Shown piece by piece: positions 1-8,562 of a stretch of DNA of 64,000 nucleotides; positions within the stretch are counted from its first letter, which is position 1, and each line of letters begins with the position of its first letter. Where the stretch lies: NCBI RefSeq assembly GCF_001182785.1, contig NZ_CP012099.1, forward strand, positions 3,656,501 through 3,720,500, given 5' to 3'. The translations under genes and the position numbers were made by a program. This DNA comes from Bacillus thuringiensis. GTDB lineage: Bacteria; Bacillota; Bacilli; Bacillales; Bacillaceae_G. Below the pieces are notes generated by a model. The model saw nothing but the letters and a program-made list of their open reading frames with translations, had not been told where the DNA came from and made no database searches.

Positions 1-385
1 CGTATTGTTCAGACAGTTTTTGAATTTCTTTAGCAGCTTCCTCAACAGCAATTTTCCCTTTTTTCTTCGGTTCATTTCCGAGAATAATATTCTCTGTAAC
101 TGTAAAATTATGAACAAGCATAAAGTGCTGATGAACCATTCCAATACCAAGGTCATTTGCCACATTCGGATTGGTAATGTTTACAGACTTTCCTTTAATT
201 TTAATTTCACCTTGTTCTGGTTGGTACAAACCAAATAGTACATTCATCAATGTGGATTTCCCTGCACCATTTTCTCCAAGTAAAGCATGTATCTCACCCT
301 GCTTTACTTGCAGCGTAATATCATCATTCGCTACAATGCCTGGGAATACTTTCGTAATATTATTCATTTCAATTACGTATTCCAT
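1..385 (-). CDS. nupO: ABC transporter ATP-binding protein of a nucleoside importer, N-terminal part
   Basis: This is the N-terminal 128 codons of an ABC ATPase; the rest runs off the window at position 1. It should energise uptake of nucleosides delivered by the lipoprotein encoded just upstream (nupN). The translation begins MEYVIEMNNITKVFPG and shows a Walker A motif, GENGAGKST, at residues 37-45, and a Q-loop region (HQHFMLV) near residue 87. The ATG at 383-385 is preceded by a strong ribosome-binding site (AAAGGAGG, about 6 bases upstream). The family, found next to BMP lipoproteins (YufO/NupO, RbsA-like), normally has two fused nucleotide-binding domains and about 510 residues, so only a quarter is visible. 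The gene follows nupN by 117 bases containing a hairpin. The ATPase call is certain; the guanosine/nucleoside substrate is inferred from context and from the B. subtilis nupNOPQ system. Confidence 0.85.
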   Translation of the reverse strand, partial: MEYVIEMNNITKVFPGIVANDDITLQVKQGEIHALLGENGAGKSTLMNVLFGLYQPEQGEIKIKGKSVNITNPNVANDLGIGMVHQHFMLVHNFTVTENIILGNEPKKKGKIAVEEAAKEIQKLSEQY

Positions 386-462
386 TGTGTTCCTCCTTTT
401 AACAGGGAACATTCCCTATTACACTATTAACTTATTAAGCAATTCGGAAGTTTTATACATAC

Positions 463-489
463 AAAGGTTAGTTCTATGAACTAACCTTT
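463..489 (-). other. 12-bp perfect hairpin between nupN and nupO
   Basis: Arms at 463-474 and 478-489 are perfect complements around a 3-base loop. The hairpin lies 14 bases after the nupN stop codon. On the minus strand it is followed by GTATGTATAAAAC, which is only weakly U-rich. It is therefore either a leaky terminator or a stabilising 3-prime end for the nupN message, a common arrangement when a binding protein must be made in excess over its transporter. A second small hairpin (AGGGA/TCCCT, about 404-417) sits just before the nupO ribosome-binding site. Confidence 0.6.
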
Positions 490-502
490 GCTATTTCTCT
501 AT

Positions 503-1588
503 TTATTTTTTTAGAGAAGCTTCATATTCTTTATACTCTTTATCTGTAGCCGGTACTTTAATTTCACCGTCTGTAATTTTCTTTTCAAATTCTTCTACTT
601 TTGTTAAAATTTCAGGGTTAACTTTTTTCACGTTATCAGTTGTTTTTGAAATACCAATACCGTCATCTTTTAAGCCAAACGCTTCAATTTTTCCACCTTT
701 TAACTTTCCATCTTTTGCTTCTTTAGCTACTTTTTCTACAGCTACATCAACGCGTTTTATCATTGAAGTTAATGTTACATTTTCAGGCATACCTTCTTGA
801 TGTTGGTCACGGTCAACACCGATTACCCAAACATTTTCACCTTTTTTCTTACGATTTTTCGCTTCAGTGAACACACCGTTACCTGTACCACCAGCAGCAT
901 GATAAATTACATCTACGCCTTGACCGTACATTGCTGAAGCAAGAACTGTGCCTTTTTCAGGCTTATCGAATGCTTCTGCATATTCAGATACGATTTCAAT
1001 GTTTGGATTTACTGCCTTTGCACCAGCTTTAAATCCATTTTCAAATTTACTAATTAAATCACTCTTCATTCCACCAACAAATCCTACTTTATTCGATTTT
1101 GTTGACATAGCCGCTACCGCACCTACAAGGAATGATCCTTCATGATCTTTAAATGTAATGCTCGTTACGTTCGGTGCATCTACAACAGTATCTACGATTG
1201 CAAATTGTTGTTTTGAAGATTCTTTTGCAACTTCTTTAATTGCACCTTCTAATTTATAACCAATTCCGAAAGTTAAATCATATTTATCTTTTGAGAATTT
1301 TTTTAAATTCGGAATATAATCAGCTTCTTTTTCAGACTGAAGGTAACGATAATTTGTCTTTTCTTTTAAACCATTATCTTTACCAAACTTTTGTAACCCT
1401 TCCCAAGAAGATTGGTTAAATGATTTATCATCAACGCCCCCAACATCTGTTACGAGACCAACCTTGAAGTCTTTATTGTCTTTCGTGTCTTTCTTGTCAC
1501 TGCTCGCCTTATCCGAGTTACCACATGCACCTAAAACTGTACTTGCTGCTAATGTTAATGATAATAAAAGGCCTGCTTTTTTCTTCAT
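503..1588 (-). CDS. nupN: BMP-family nucleoside-binding lipoprotein of an ABC importer
   Basis: A 361-residue substrate-binding lipoprotein of the BMP/PnrA family, anchored outside the membrane. The N-terminus is a typical lipoprotein signal: basic MKKK, a hydrophobic stretch, then the lipobox LGAC with the lipidated Cys at residue 22, followed by a Ser/Lys/Asp-rich linker to about residue 40. The mature domain begins FKVGLVTDVGGVDDKSFNQSSWEGL, the family's N-terminal signature, and continues with GFVGGMKSDLISKFENGFKAGA and IYHAAGGTGNGVF, both typical of purine-nucleoside-binding members. A good site (TGGAGGGG) precedes the ATG. It lies between ymfC and nupO, downstream of a guanine riboswitch, which supports a purine nucleoside as the ligand. 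B. subtilis NupN (YufN) takes up guanosine; exact specificity here is inference. Confidence 0.88.
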   Translation of the reverse strand: MKKKAGLLLSLTLAASTVLGACGNSDKASSDKKDTKDNKDFKVGLVTDVGGVDDKSFNQSSWEGLQKFGKDNGLKEKTNYRYLQSEKEADYIPNLKKFSKDKYDLTFGIGYKLEGAIKEVAKESSKQQFAIVDTVVDAPNVTSITFKDHEGSFLVGAVAAMSTKSNKVGFVGGMKSDLISKFENGFKAGAKAVNPNIEIVSEYAEAFDKPEKGTVLASAMYGQGVDVIYHAAGGTGNGVFTEAKNRKKKGENVWVIGVDRDQHQEGMPENVTLTSMIKRVDVAVEKVAKEAKDGKLKGGKIEAFGLKDDGIGISKTTDNVKKVNPEILTKVEEFEKKITDGEIKVPATDKEYKEYEASLKK

Positions 1589-1680
1589 ACTAGAAACCCC
1601 TCCAAAAATGATATATATTTATTTATTCTTACGCTGCTGTCCCTTACTTCTTGCTGTCACCTCCCTAAAAAGAAATTTAC

Positions 1681-2406
1681 CTACATACGCTTTCTTAATA
1701 CGTGGAAGCTAAACTTATCAGCTCTAAAGTAATTGATAGAATATAAGATTGGCTCATCATTTTGATCATAGTGCATTTGTTTTAATACAAGCAGTGCTGT
1801 TTCAGGCTCACATTCTAAAATCGGTGAGATTTTCGGATGATAGCCAATTGGCTCAATGTGAGCAACCGCATATGTTATGCGTTTATGCGTGTTATTATGT
1901 ATCACCGTTAATAATGATTCCTCATTGTAACCCGATAAATCTGGCAATATTTCTTTTGCAAGTTTATCGATACAATACACAACAGGTTCCCCATCTGCTG
2001 TACGCACGCGTTCAATCATCACTGCATTAAAACCATCTTCACTATTAAACTTCTCTTTTTCCTCTTCTGTTAAAGTTGTAGTAGATGATGATAAAAAGAT
2101 TGTTCCTGGTGTTTTCCCCACACTAGAAATCATATCTGTAATACTAGAAAGTTGTTCTATTCCAGAAGAAAATAATGGCTTTGCATTTACAAATGTCCCT
2201 ACACCATGTCTACGAATGACAACATTTTCTTCTTCTAAAATACGCAACGCTTCCCTTAAAGTCGCTCTACTTACGCCAAGTTCTTTCGCTAAATCAAACT
2301 CTGATGGTAACTTTTGTCGTTCTTTATAAGCTCCATCTTTAATTTTTTCTTTGATGTGATCAATCACCCGTAAATATAGGTGACGACTATCGGATTTTAC
2401 TGACAT
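1681..2406 (-). CDS. ymfC: GntR/HutC-type transcriptional regulator (YmfC-like)
   Basis: A 241-residue regulator. Residues about 9-75 form a winged helix-turn-helix ([40 protein letters not shown] split around the recognition helix), and the rest is a UTRA ligand-binding domain ending [15 protein letters not shown] prefer the ATG at 2404-2406 (MSVKSDS) over one 15 bases upstream because GGGGGAG lies directly before it, whereas the longer form has its nearest purine-rich stretch 13 bases away. In B. subtilis ymfC sits next to spoIIIE, as here. It is the first gene after a guanine riboswitch and is followed 92 bases later by nupN, so it may be a local repressor of the transporter genes. The effector is unknown. 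Confidence 0.85.
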   Translation of the reverse strand: MSVKSDSRHLYLRVIDHIKEKIKDGAYKERQKLPSEFDLAKELGVSRATLREALRILEEENVVIRRHGVGTFVNAKPLFSSGIEQLSSITDMISSVGKTPGTIFLSSSTTTLTEEEKEKFNSEDGFNAVMIERVRTADGEPVVYCIDKLAKEILPDLSGYNEESLLTVIHNNTHKRITYAVAHIEPIGYHPKISPILECEPETALLVLKQMHYDQNDEPILYSINYFRADKFSFHVLRKRM

Positions 2407-2567
2407 AAGACTCCCCCGCATTTCAATTATTCGACCTCTGATGTAAGACTTCTTTTCTCTTTTTTCAACTTACAACATAGTACAAATGACTAACTACTAA
2501 AAATAAGCGCAATTGTCGAATAAATAATAATAATTTTTTAAGATGAAATTTTCACTCTTTACTGTAT

Positions 2568-2623
2568 AAAAAAAACTTTGCACCATAAACATTCCTCATT
2601 TCGAGAAAAAGTTCGGCACAAAG
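2568..2623 (-). terminator. Riboswitch-controlled intrinsic terminator before ymfC
   Basis: On the minus strand CTTTGTGCC (2615-2623) pairs with GGTGCAAAG (2576-2584) through nine pairs including two G-U, and the 30-base interior can form a further imperfect stem. Eight U residues follow (2568-2575). It begins about 30 bases after the purine aptamer, the usual position for a transcription-terminating expression platform. The 3-prime P1 strand and following GGGGAAAAG could pair with CTTTTTCTC inside this hairpin to form an antiterminator. Confidence 0.8.
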
Positions 2624-2654
2624 ATCCTTTACATCCTTTGTTACACACTTTTCC

Positions 2655-2723
2655 CCTCATAGTCTAGCAATTCATGGTTGCCAGGTAGAAACTTATGGAC
2701 CTTATCTCCAAGATTATATGAGG
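2655..2723 (-). ncRNA. Guanine-class purine riboswitch aptamer
   Basis: The minus strand carries the purine-riboswitch layout: P1 CCTCAT...ATGAGG at 2718-2723 and 2655-2660, the J1/2 segment ATAATC, the conserved J2/3 GTTTCTACC, and P3 closing into GACTATG. The base in the specificity position of J3/1 is C (GACTATG rather than GATTATG), which in characterised members selects guanine over adenine. It is followed by a terminator hairpin, so guanine should switch transcription off. It governs ymfC and probably nupN and nupO downstream. The 2-prime-deoxyguanosine variant also has C here and cannot be excluded by eye. Confidence 0.93.
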
Positions 2724-2743
2724 CAGTGATTCTTTTCGAAGTA

Positions 2744-2772
2744 ATCTTACCATTTGCTCTCATACGTGTCAA
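2744..2772 (-). promoter_or_regulatory. Sigma-A promoter of the ymfC-nup unit
   Basis: On the minus strand TTGACA (2767-2772) and TAAGAT (2744-2749) are separated by exactly 17 bases. Transcription should start near 2737, about 14 bases before the riboswitch P1 helix. A CGAACATT element at 2803-2810 upstream resembles half of a PurR box. Confidence 0.8.
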
Positions 2773-2910
2773 CAAAATCTAACATTTTTCTACATTAAAT
2801 ATCGAACATTTACAAAAAACACAATCAAAGTATTCGTATTCTAAAGAGTACCTCTAAATGTAAGCCCTTTCTTTACTGCTGAGTATAGTATATAACAAAA
2901 ACACTATATA

Positions 2911-2946
2911 AAAAAGCCTAATTGTAAAAACAATTAGGCTTTTTTT
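2911..2946 (-). terminator. spoIIIE terminator
   Basis: A perfect 10-bp stem (2915-2924 with 2931-2940) directly after the spoIIIE stop codon, followed on the minus strand by a U-run. It is nearly symmetrical, with an oligo-T run on the plus strand too, but no plus-strand gene uses it. Confidence 0.85.
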
Positions 2947-5326
2947 AAGAACTTTTTTCTTGTACATCATTAATGAGCACTTCTCTTGGTTTACTACCTT
3001 CATATGGACCTACTACACCATTCATTTCCATTGCATCAATTAGACGAGCAGCTCGCGTATAACCTACTCTAAACCTACGTTGCAGCATAGAAACAGATGC
3101 TGTTTGCATTTCCACTACAAGTTGAACTGCTTCATCGTATAATTCATCTTCTACTTCCTGCTTTGTATCAGGAACATCTTGCGGAATCATATCTTCTTGA
3201 TATTGCGCTTTTTGCTGTCCAATAACATATTCTACAACTCTCTCAACTTCATCATCTGATAAAAATGCACCTTGTACACGTACAGGTTTCGATGCACCAA
3301 TTGGTATAAACAGCATATCTCCACGACCTAACAGCTTCTCTGCACCACCACCGTCAAGAATTGTGCGAGAATCCGTTTGAGAAGATACAGCGAATGCAAT
3401 ACGTGATGGAATATTCGCTTTAATAACACCTGTAATAACATCAACCGATGGACGCTGCGTCGCAATAATTAAATGAATACCAGCAGCACGAGCCATTTGC
3501 GCGAGACGCATAATCGCATCCTCTACATCAGACGAAGCAACCATCATTAAATCCGCTAACTCGTCCACAATGACTACAATATACGGTAATTCGGGTTGTT
3601 TCGCTTCTGATTGACTATTATGTTCTTTAATATGGTCATTATAACCTTCAATGTTACGCGTACCACTATGAGCAAATAATTCATAACGACGTTCCATCTC
3701 ACTCACAACTTTTTTCAATGCTTGCGATGCTTTTTTCGGATCAGTTACAACTGGCGTTAACAAATGAGGTACACCGTTATATACATTTAACTCTACCATT
3801 TTCGGGTCAATCATCATTAATTTCACTTCATGTGGTTTTGCACGCATTAAAATACTAACAATAATACCGTTAATACATACACTTTTCCCGCTACCTGTCG
3901 CACCAGCTACGAGTAAATGGGGCATTTTATTTAAACGAGCTAATACAGCTTCACCTGTAATATCCCGTCCAAGACCAATTAACAACTTCTCTTCCGGATG
4001 ATTATTAGCCTTAGAATCAAGAACTTCCCTCAGCGTTACCATCGAAACTTCTGAGTTCGGAACTTCGATCCCTACAGCTGATTTCCCGGGAATTGGCGCT
4101 TCAATACGAATGTCCTTTGCAGCTAAAGCAAGCGCTAAATCATCACTTAAACTGACAATTTTGCTTACCTTTACCCCCATATCAGGATACACTTCATATT
4201 TTGTAACTGCAGGACCTCTATGTACTTTTGTTACTTTCGCTTTCACACCGAAACTTTGGAATGTACGTTCTAATTTTCGAGCATTCTCATAAATTTCAGC
4301 ATTTTCATTTGTAACTTGCTTATTCTTTGGAAATTTCAATATATCAAGTGAAGGAAGCTTGTAATCTTTATTTTCTACATTTGAAAATTGCATAGGAGGT
4401 GCTTGTGCTTCACTCTCTAACGATTCAACGATTTTTTCCCCACGCTTTTTCTTTGGTTCTTCAATTGGTGGAGTCTCTTCAATAGACGGCGAAGTTATCA
4501 AATCTTCTTGCTCTACTTCGATTCGTTTATCCTCTTCTTCATTTACAGGATAATTCTCAGTGAAATTTGAAATAATTGGCGGATCAATTTGAATTTCTTC
4601 CATCGGCTCAATAACTTCTTCTTGTTCTGCAACACGTTTGCTTCTTGTACTTCTTGTTGTTTTTTTCTTTTCTGTTTGTTCAGCCGTTCTTTTGGATCTC
4701 CAATCTTTATAATCCCCTTGCATCACTTGAAATTGACTTCTAAGAATTCTACCAACTGGAGCTAACACTTCTCCAATATGTTTATTTGTTATACAGAGTA
4801 CCCCAAGAATAACTAAAATAATTCCAATGATATAGGCTCCTACTTCGTCGAATAAGAAGTAACATGTCGCGAACATAAGCGCACCAAACATACCACCGCC
4901 TAAATGAACGCTATCTGGCCCCTTTTTCATTTCAAGAAAGAAGTTATCTTTCGTACTCACAATCACAGAAGTATTTTGCACTGCTCCATCTTTTGTAAGA
5001 AGGTTAAATAATGTAATATGACTAAACATTAATATCGCCAATACAATTAAATAAAATCCAATTAACCGTTTATTTAAAAGGTTCGGCCATCCGCGTTTTA
5101 TAACAAAGGAAATCGATAGAGCTATTACACCTAACACACCAATTATGTACCACTCACCAAAGAAGAAGCGAAAAAATAACACAAACGATTTCCCTACAAC
5201 GCCTAGCTGCAAAATCGTAATGATTGAAAGTGCAAAAAGAGTTAAACCGACGATTTCATAATACAAAGTTGGCTTTATCGTACGTCTTGCCTTTGCCTTC
5301 GTCCCTCTTTGCTTTTGTTTTGCCAT
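2945..5326 (-). CDS. spoIIIE: FtsK/SpoIIIE-family DNA translocase
   Basis: A 793-residue hexameric ATPase that pumps chromosomal DNA through the division or sporulation septum. About four hydrophobic segments within residues 20-185 form the membrane anchor. A charged linker (about 200-330, rich in Glu, Lys and Pro) follows. The motor shows Walker [10 protein letters not shown] near residues 473-481 and Walker [13 protein letters not shown] near 580. The C-terminal gamma domain (about 725-790, [23 protein letters not shown]) is the winged helix that reads SRS/KOPS sequences. Length matches SpoIIIE of bacilli. An AAGAGG-type site precedes the ATG, in [15 protein letters not shown]. It follows ylzJ and precedes ymfC, as in B. 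subtilis. Confidence 0.96.
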   Translation of the reverse strand: MAKQKQRGTKAKARRTIKPTLYYEIVGLTLFALSIITILQLGVVGKSFVLFFRFFFGEWYIIGVLGVIALSISFVIKRGWPNLLNKRLIGFYLIVLAILMFSHITLFNLLTKDGAVQNTSVIVSTKDNFFLEMKKGPDSVHLGGGMFGALMFATCYFLFDEVGAYIIGIILVILGVLCITNKHIGEVLAPVGRILRSQFQVMQGDYKDWRSKRTAEQTEKKKTTRSTRSKRVAEQEEVIEPMEEIQIDPPIISNFTENYPVNEEEDKRIEVEQEDLITSPSIEETPPIEEPKKKRGEKIVESLESEAQAPPMQFSNVENKDYKLPSLDILKFPKNKQVTNENAEIYENARKLERTFQSFGVKAKVTKVHRGPAVTKYEVYPDMGVKVSKIVSLSDDLALALAAKDIRIEAPIPGKSAVGIEVPNSEVSMVTLREVLDSKANNHPEEKLLIGLGRDITGEAVLARLNKMPHLLVAGATGSGKSVCINGIIVSILMRAKPHEVKLMMIDPKMVELNVYNGVPHLLTPVVTDPKKASQALKKVVSEMERRYELFAHSGTRNIEGYNDHIKEHNSQSEAKQPELPYIVVIVDELADLMMVASSDVEDAIMRLAQMARAAGIHLIIATQRPSVDVITGVIKANIPSRIAFAVSSQTDSRTILDGGGAEKLLGRGDMLFIPIGASKPVRVQGAFLSDDEVERVVEYVIGQQKAQYQEDMIPQDVPDTKQEVEDELYDEAVQLVVEMQTASVSMLQRRFRVGYTRAARLIDAMEMNGVVGPYEGSKPREVLINDVQEKSS

Positions 5327-5461
5327 TTCTTCACCTCGTGTTCTACATATAAGTAAAGCTCCCTTAAAAACGCTCTACTTATATGTCTGTTTTCTCTATT
5401 TTTCAGGTCTTTATATCTTCTATTTTTACACTTCTTGTAAAATGCTAAATAAACAGAAGAA

Positions 5462-5507
5462 AGCAGCCTACTCATGGCTGCTCAACCGTCTTGTTTTTTA
5501 TATTATA
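5462..5507 (-). promoter_or_regulatory. Possible extended -10 promoter and leader hairpin of spoIIIE
   Basis: On the minus strand TGGTATAAT (-10 at 5502-5507) is a good extended -10, with no recognisable -35. Just downstream AGCAGCC and GGCTGCT (5476-5482, 5462-5468) form a 7-bp hairpin followed by TTTCTTCTGTTT. The hairpin may instead be a weak terminator for ylzJ. Both readings are tentative. Confidence 0.4.
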
Positions 5508-5538
5508 CCATAGCTCCTAAACAAAATCCTTCTTTTTG

Positions 5539-5742
5539 CTAAAAGGTTATTTTCTGACCAGGCTCAAATTCTAAGTAGTGAAGTGGGTTCGTACTGAGCA
5601 CACGTACAATAGAATAATACCCATGTTCCTCTTCAGAAACCATTAATTCTACACCATTTATATTTACAACTTTTTGACTTTCACATAGTGAATAATCGGC
5701 CGGATACACAAGTTGCTCTGGCATAATTGTATATAAAATCAT
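5539..5742 (-). CDS. ylzJ: YlzJ-like small protein
   Basis: A 67-residue protein of unknown function ([14 protein letters not shown]...), matching the small YlzJ-like family encoded between tepA and spoIIIE in bacilli. No signal peptide, membrane segment or recognised catalytic motif is visible. Its ATG overlaps the tepA stop (ATGA-type, 4 bases), implying translational coupling. About 210 bases separate it from spoIIIE, including a hairpin. Identification rests on position and overall look. Confidence 0.8.
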   Translation of the reverse strand: MILYTIMPEQLVYPADYSLCESQKVVNINGVELMVSEEEHGYYSIVRVLSTNPLHYLEFEPGQKITF

Positions 5743-6488
5743 TGTAGCATTGTCCCTTCTGCACTATCTTCCGCGCGAACATCTATTAATTCGTTTAATT
5801 TTCGAATCGCATTTCCAATACCACCAACATCATCTATAAGACCGTACTTTACTGCATCCCCACCAATTACATTCGTCCCAATATCTCGCGTTAAATTCCC
5901 TTTCGCAAACATAAGCTCTTTAAAACGATCTTCTGTTACTTTCGAGTGCTTCGTCACAAAACGAATGACTCTTTCCTGCATTTTATCCAAATACTCAAAT
6001 GTTTGTGGCACACCTATGACAAGACCTGTTAAACGAATGGGATGAATTGTCATCGTTGCAGTTTCCGCAATAAACGAATAGTCAGTAGAAACGGCAATCG
6101 GTACACCTATGGAATGTCCCCCACCTAAAACTAAAGATACTGTTGGTTTTGAAAGTGAAGCTACCATTTCAGAAATTGCTAGCCCAGCTTCAACGTCACC
6201 TCCAACTGTATTTAATATTAAAAGCAAACCTTCAATTTTCGGATTTTGTTCAATCGCAACAATTTGCGGAATGATATGCTCATATTTTGTTGTTTTATTT
6301 TGCGGTGGTAATTGAACATGACCTTCCACTTGTCCAATAATCGTTAAACAATGAATACGTGATTCATTCATCTGTGGTACATTTGTCTGTCCAAGCTGTT
6401 GAATTTTTTCTACTATTGAAGCCTCTTTTCCAGCTTCTTTTGGCTCAGCTTCTTTTTCTTCATTTGTATATCGTTCACGTTCTGTCAT
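5739..6488 (-). CDS. tepA: ClpP/SppA-fold protease-like protein TepA
   Basis: A 249-residue member of the ClpP-crotonase fold, called translocation-enhancing protein in B. subtilis, where it was linked to protein export. After a charged N-terminus (about 1-50) the core shows [38 protein letters not shown] and [16 protein letters not shown] near residues 118-130; the Ser of GGHSIG is in the position of the nucleophile, and the His in TIHPIRLTG follows as in ClpP. No signal peptide is seen, so it is probably cytoplasmic. The ATG is preceded by AAAGGGGATGCG. It follows rnjB after a terminator and is coupled to ylzJ. Substrate unknown. Confidence 0.88.
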   Translation of the reverse strand: MTERERYTNEEKEAEPKEAGKEASIVEKIQQLGQTNVPQMNESRIHCLTIIGQVEGHVQLPPQNKTTKYEHIIPQIVAIEQNPKIEGLLLILNTVGGDVEAGLAISEMVASLSKPTVSLVLGGGHSIGVPIAVSTDYSFIAETATMTIHPIRLTGLVIGVPQTFEYLDKMQERVIRFVTKHSKVTEDRFKELMFAKGNLTRDIGTNVIGGDAVKYGLIDDVGGIGNAIRKLNELIDVRAEDSAEGTMLQ

Positions 6489-6560
6489 TTCGCATCCCCT
6501 TTCACTCGTATATAACTATTATTTCTTAAGTTATAAATTTCATTCGATAGGGTTAAAAAG

Positions 6561-6590
6561 AAAAAAAGATCACCCATAAGGGTGATCTTT
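6561..6590 (-). terminator. rnjB terminator
   Basis: A 9-bp stem (6567-6575 with 6580-6588, ATAA loop) immediately after the rnjB stop, followed on the minus strand by seven U residues. Confidence 0.88.
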
Positions 6591-6591
6591 T

Positions 6592-8262
6592 TTATACTTC
6601 CATAATAATCGGTAAAATCATAGGTTTTCTCTTTGTCTCTTCGTACAAGAACTGTCCTAATAATTCACGAATATTTTGTTTTAACATTGACCATTCAATT
6701 GAATATTCTTTAATTGACTGCTCAACAATCATACGTACAATCTCTGTAGATCGTTCAATTAACGCTTCTGATTCACGAACATATACGAAACCACGTGAAA
6801 TGATTTCTGGACCAGAGATAATTTTCTTTTCATCTTTACCAAGCGTTACAACAACTACTAATATCCCATCTTGAGATAGCATCTTTCTATCTCGAAGAAC
6901 GATATTACCAACGTCACCTACACCTAGTCCATCAATTAAAACATTACCAGCTTGTACTTTACCAACTAAATTCGCTTCATCGTCACCAAAAGCAATTACA
7001 TCGCCTTTTTCTACGATAAAGATATTTTCTCTTGTAATACCTACATCTTCAGCTAAATATGCATGTGCTTTTTGCATACGGAACTCACCATGTACGGGTA
7101 CAAAGTACTTCGGTTTCATTAAATTCAACATTAATTTTAATTCTTCTTGGCTACCGTGACCTGAAACGTGAACTTTTCTTTCGCCGTAATAAACAACTTC
7201 AGCTCCAGCTCTAAATAACAAATCAATAATTTTTGATACAGATATTTCATTACCCGGAATTGGCGAAGCAGCAATGATAACAGTATCACCTTTACGAATT
7301 GAAATTTGTTTATGTGCTTGTTTTGCCATTCTAGATAGAGCAGCCATCGGTTCACCTTGACTACCTGTTGTTAAAATAGCTACCTTTTTCTCTGGGAAGT
7401 TGTCTACTTCTTGTAATGAAATAACCATACCTTCTGGAACATCTAAATAACCAAGACGTCTTGCAATGTCTACTACTTTCACCATACTACGTCCTACTAC
7501 TGCTACTTTTCGCCCTGTTTCGGCTGCTGCATCAAATACTTGTTGAATACGATGTACATTCGATGCAAATGAAGCAACGATAATACGACCTTCTGCGCCG
7601 TAGAACACTTTAGAAATTTCTACACCAACTTCTTTTTCTGAACCTGTATACCCTGGACGCTCTGCATTTGTACTATCAGATAATAGGCAAAGTACACCTT
7701 CATTTCCGATTTGCGCCATTTTCCCAAGATCTGCTCCACTATTTCCAATTGGAGTTTGATCGAATTTAAAGTCTCCCGTATATACGACTGCACCTTTTGA
7801 TGTATGGAAACAAACGCCAACAGAATCCGGAATACTATGTGTCGTTCCGAAGAATGACACTGTTGTAGTGTTAAACTCTACCGTTGAGTTTGAATCGATT
7901 GTTTTTAGGTCTACACGGCCTAACATGCCCGCCTCACCAAGTTTTTCTTGTATAAGCCCTACTGTTAATTTCGTTGCATAGACTGGAATAGATAATTTAC
8001 GAAGTACATACACAATTCCACCAATATGATCTTCATGACCGTGAGTAATAAATAAACCCTTTACTCGCTCTTGATTTTCCACTAAATATGTAATATCAGG
8101 AATAACGATATCAATTCCAAACATTTCATCTCCCGGGAACATTAACCCCGCATCTACGATAAAGATTTCAGAATCAATTTCAACACAGTACATGTTTTTC
8201 CCGATTTCACCTACTCCACCAAGAGCAAATACTTTAACAGACTCATTCTCTTTTCTCTTCAT
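6592..8262 (-). CDS. rnjB: Ribonuclease J (RnjB/RNase J2 position)
   Basis: A 556-residue metallo-beta-lactamase/beta-CASP ribonuclease involved in mRNA turnover and RNA 5-prime processing. It has the zinc motif HGHEDH at residues 74-79, a second metal-site region with YTGDFKFDQTP near 165, the beta-CASP region (GRIIVASFASNVHRIQQVF, TGSQGEPMAALSRMA) and HVSGHGSQEELKLML with HGEF near 370-395, then the C-terminal domain. Its place between dapA and tepA equals ymfA (RNase J2) of B. subtilis. Unlike B. subtilis J2, which as I recall has a degenerate motif, the metal ligands are all present here, so this copy should be catalytically competent. The ribosome-binding site is poor (CCAGG, 8 bases before ATG) and lies in the arm of a long inverted repeat (see leader). 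Confidence 0.92.
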   Translation of the reverse strand: MKRKENESVKVFALGGVGEIGKNMYCVEIDSEIFIVDAGLMFPGDEMFGIDIVIPDITYLVENQERVKGLFITHGHEDHIGGIVYVLRKLSIPVYATKLTVGLIQEKLGEAGMLGRVDLKTIDSNSTVEFNTTTVSFFGTTHSIPDSVGVCFHTSKGAVVYTGDFKFDQTPIGNSGADLGKMAQIGNEGVLCLLSDSTNAERPGYTGSEKEVGVEISKVFYGAEGRIIVASFASNVHRIQQVFDAAAETGRKVAVVGRSMVKVVDIARRLGYLDVPEGMVISLQEVDNFPEKKVAILTTGSQGEPMAALSRMAKQAHKQISIRKGDTVIIAASPIPGNEISVSKIIDLLFRAGAEVVYYGERKVHVSGHGSQEELKLMLNLMKPKYFVPVHGEFRMQKAHAYLAEDVGITRENIFIVEKGDVIAFGDDEANLVGKVQAGNVLIDGLGVGDVGNIVLRDRKMLSQDGILVVVVTLGKDEKKIISGPEIISRGFVYVRESEALIERSTEIVRMIVEQSIKEYSIEWSMLKQNIRELLGQFLYEETKRKPMILPIIMEV

Positions 8263-8441
8263 GTTGTTGCCTGGTTTAAAAATCTTGCAAACACTGATTT
8301 CACTAAAATTGCAGAGACACCAGGGGAAACTCTACAACCACCATATTTTCACCGTCCAAGACGAATGTCCTTACCGTTATGCGATATCATGTCCTTGTTT
8401 ATTTTTAAACCAGGTTTCACCTCTCTTTCATTATATAAATC
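8263..8441 (-). promoter_or_regulatory. Structured leader of rnjB with a 14-bp inverted repeat over the ribosome-binding site
   Basis: Before rnjB lies a leader with perfect 14-base complementary arms at 8401-8414 and 8270-8283 enclosing 117 bases. On the RNA the 3-prime arm ends CCAGG, the only Shine-Dalgarno-like sequence before the rnjB ATG, so pairing would hide it. The enclosed part contains a direct repeat AAGGACAT (twice, 26 bases apart) and short open frames but no known riboswitch signature that I recognise. Function is inferred only. Confidence 0.5.
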
Positions 8442-8532
8442 AAATATCTTATTCGATATGATATGAAAATTTAATTAAATTATAATTTTTCCCAATTTTG
8501 CTAAGCATACCCGTACTAAGCTACTTAGCCAT

Positions 8533-8562
8533 ATTATACCTGATACAAGAAATAGAACACAA
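8533..8562 (-). promoter_or_regulatory. Candidate sigma-A promoter for rnjB
   Basis: On the minus strand TTGTGT (8557-8562) and TATAAT (8533-8538, preceded by GG) are 18 bases apart. This would give an untranslated leader of about 260 bases. Other AT-rich -10-like sequences nearer the gene (for example around 8480) have no -35. Confidence 0.5.

Noticed and set aside
5275..5475. 66-codon minus-strand frame overlapping the spoIIIE start
   Set aside because: It overlaps the well-supported start of spoIIIE in another frame, lacks a ribosome-binding site and covers the leader hairpin.
8340..8420. Short GTG- or ATG-started frames (13-23 codons) within the rnjB leader on the minus strand
   Set aside because: The AGAGAGG motif directly abuts the GTG, leaving no proper spacing, and the peptides resemble nothing. 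A leader peptide remains possible but unsupported.
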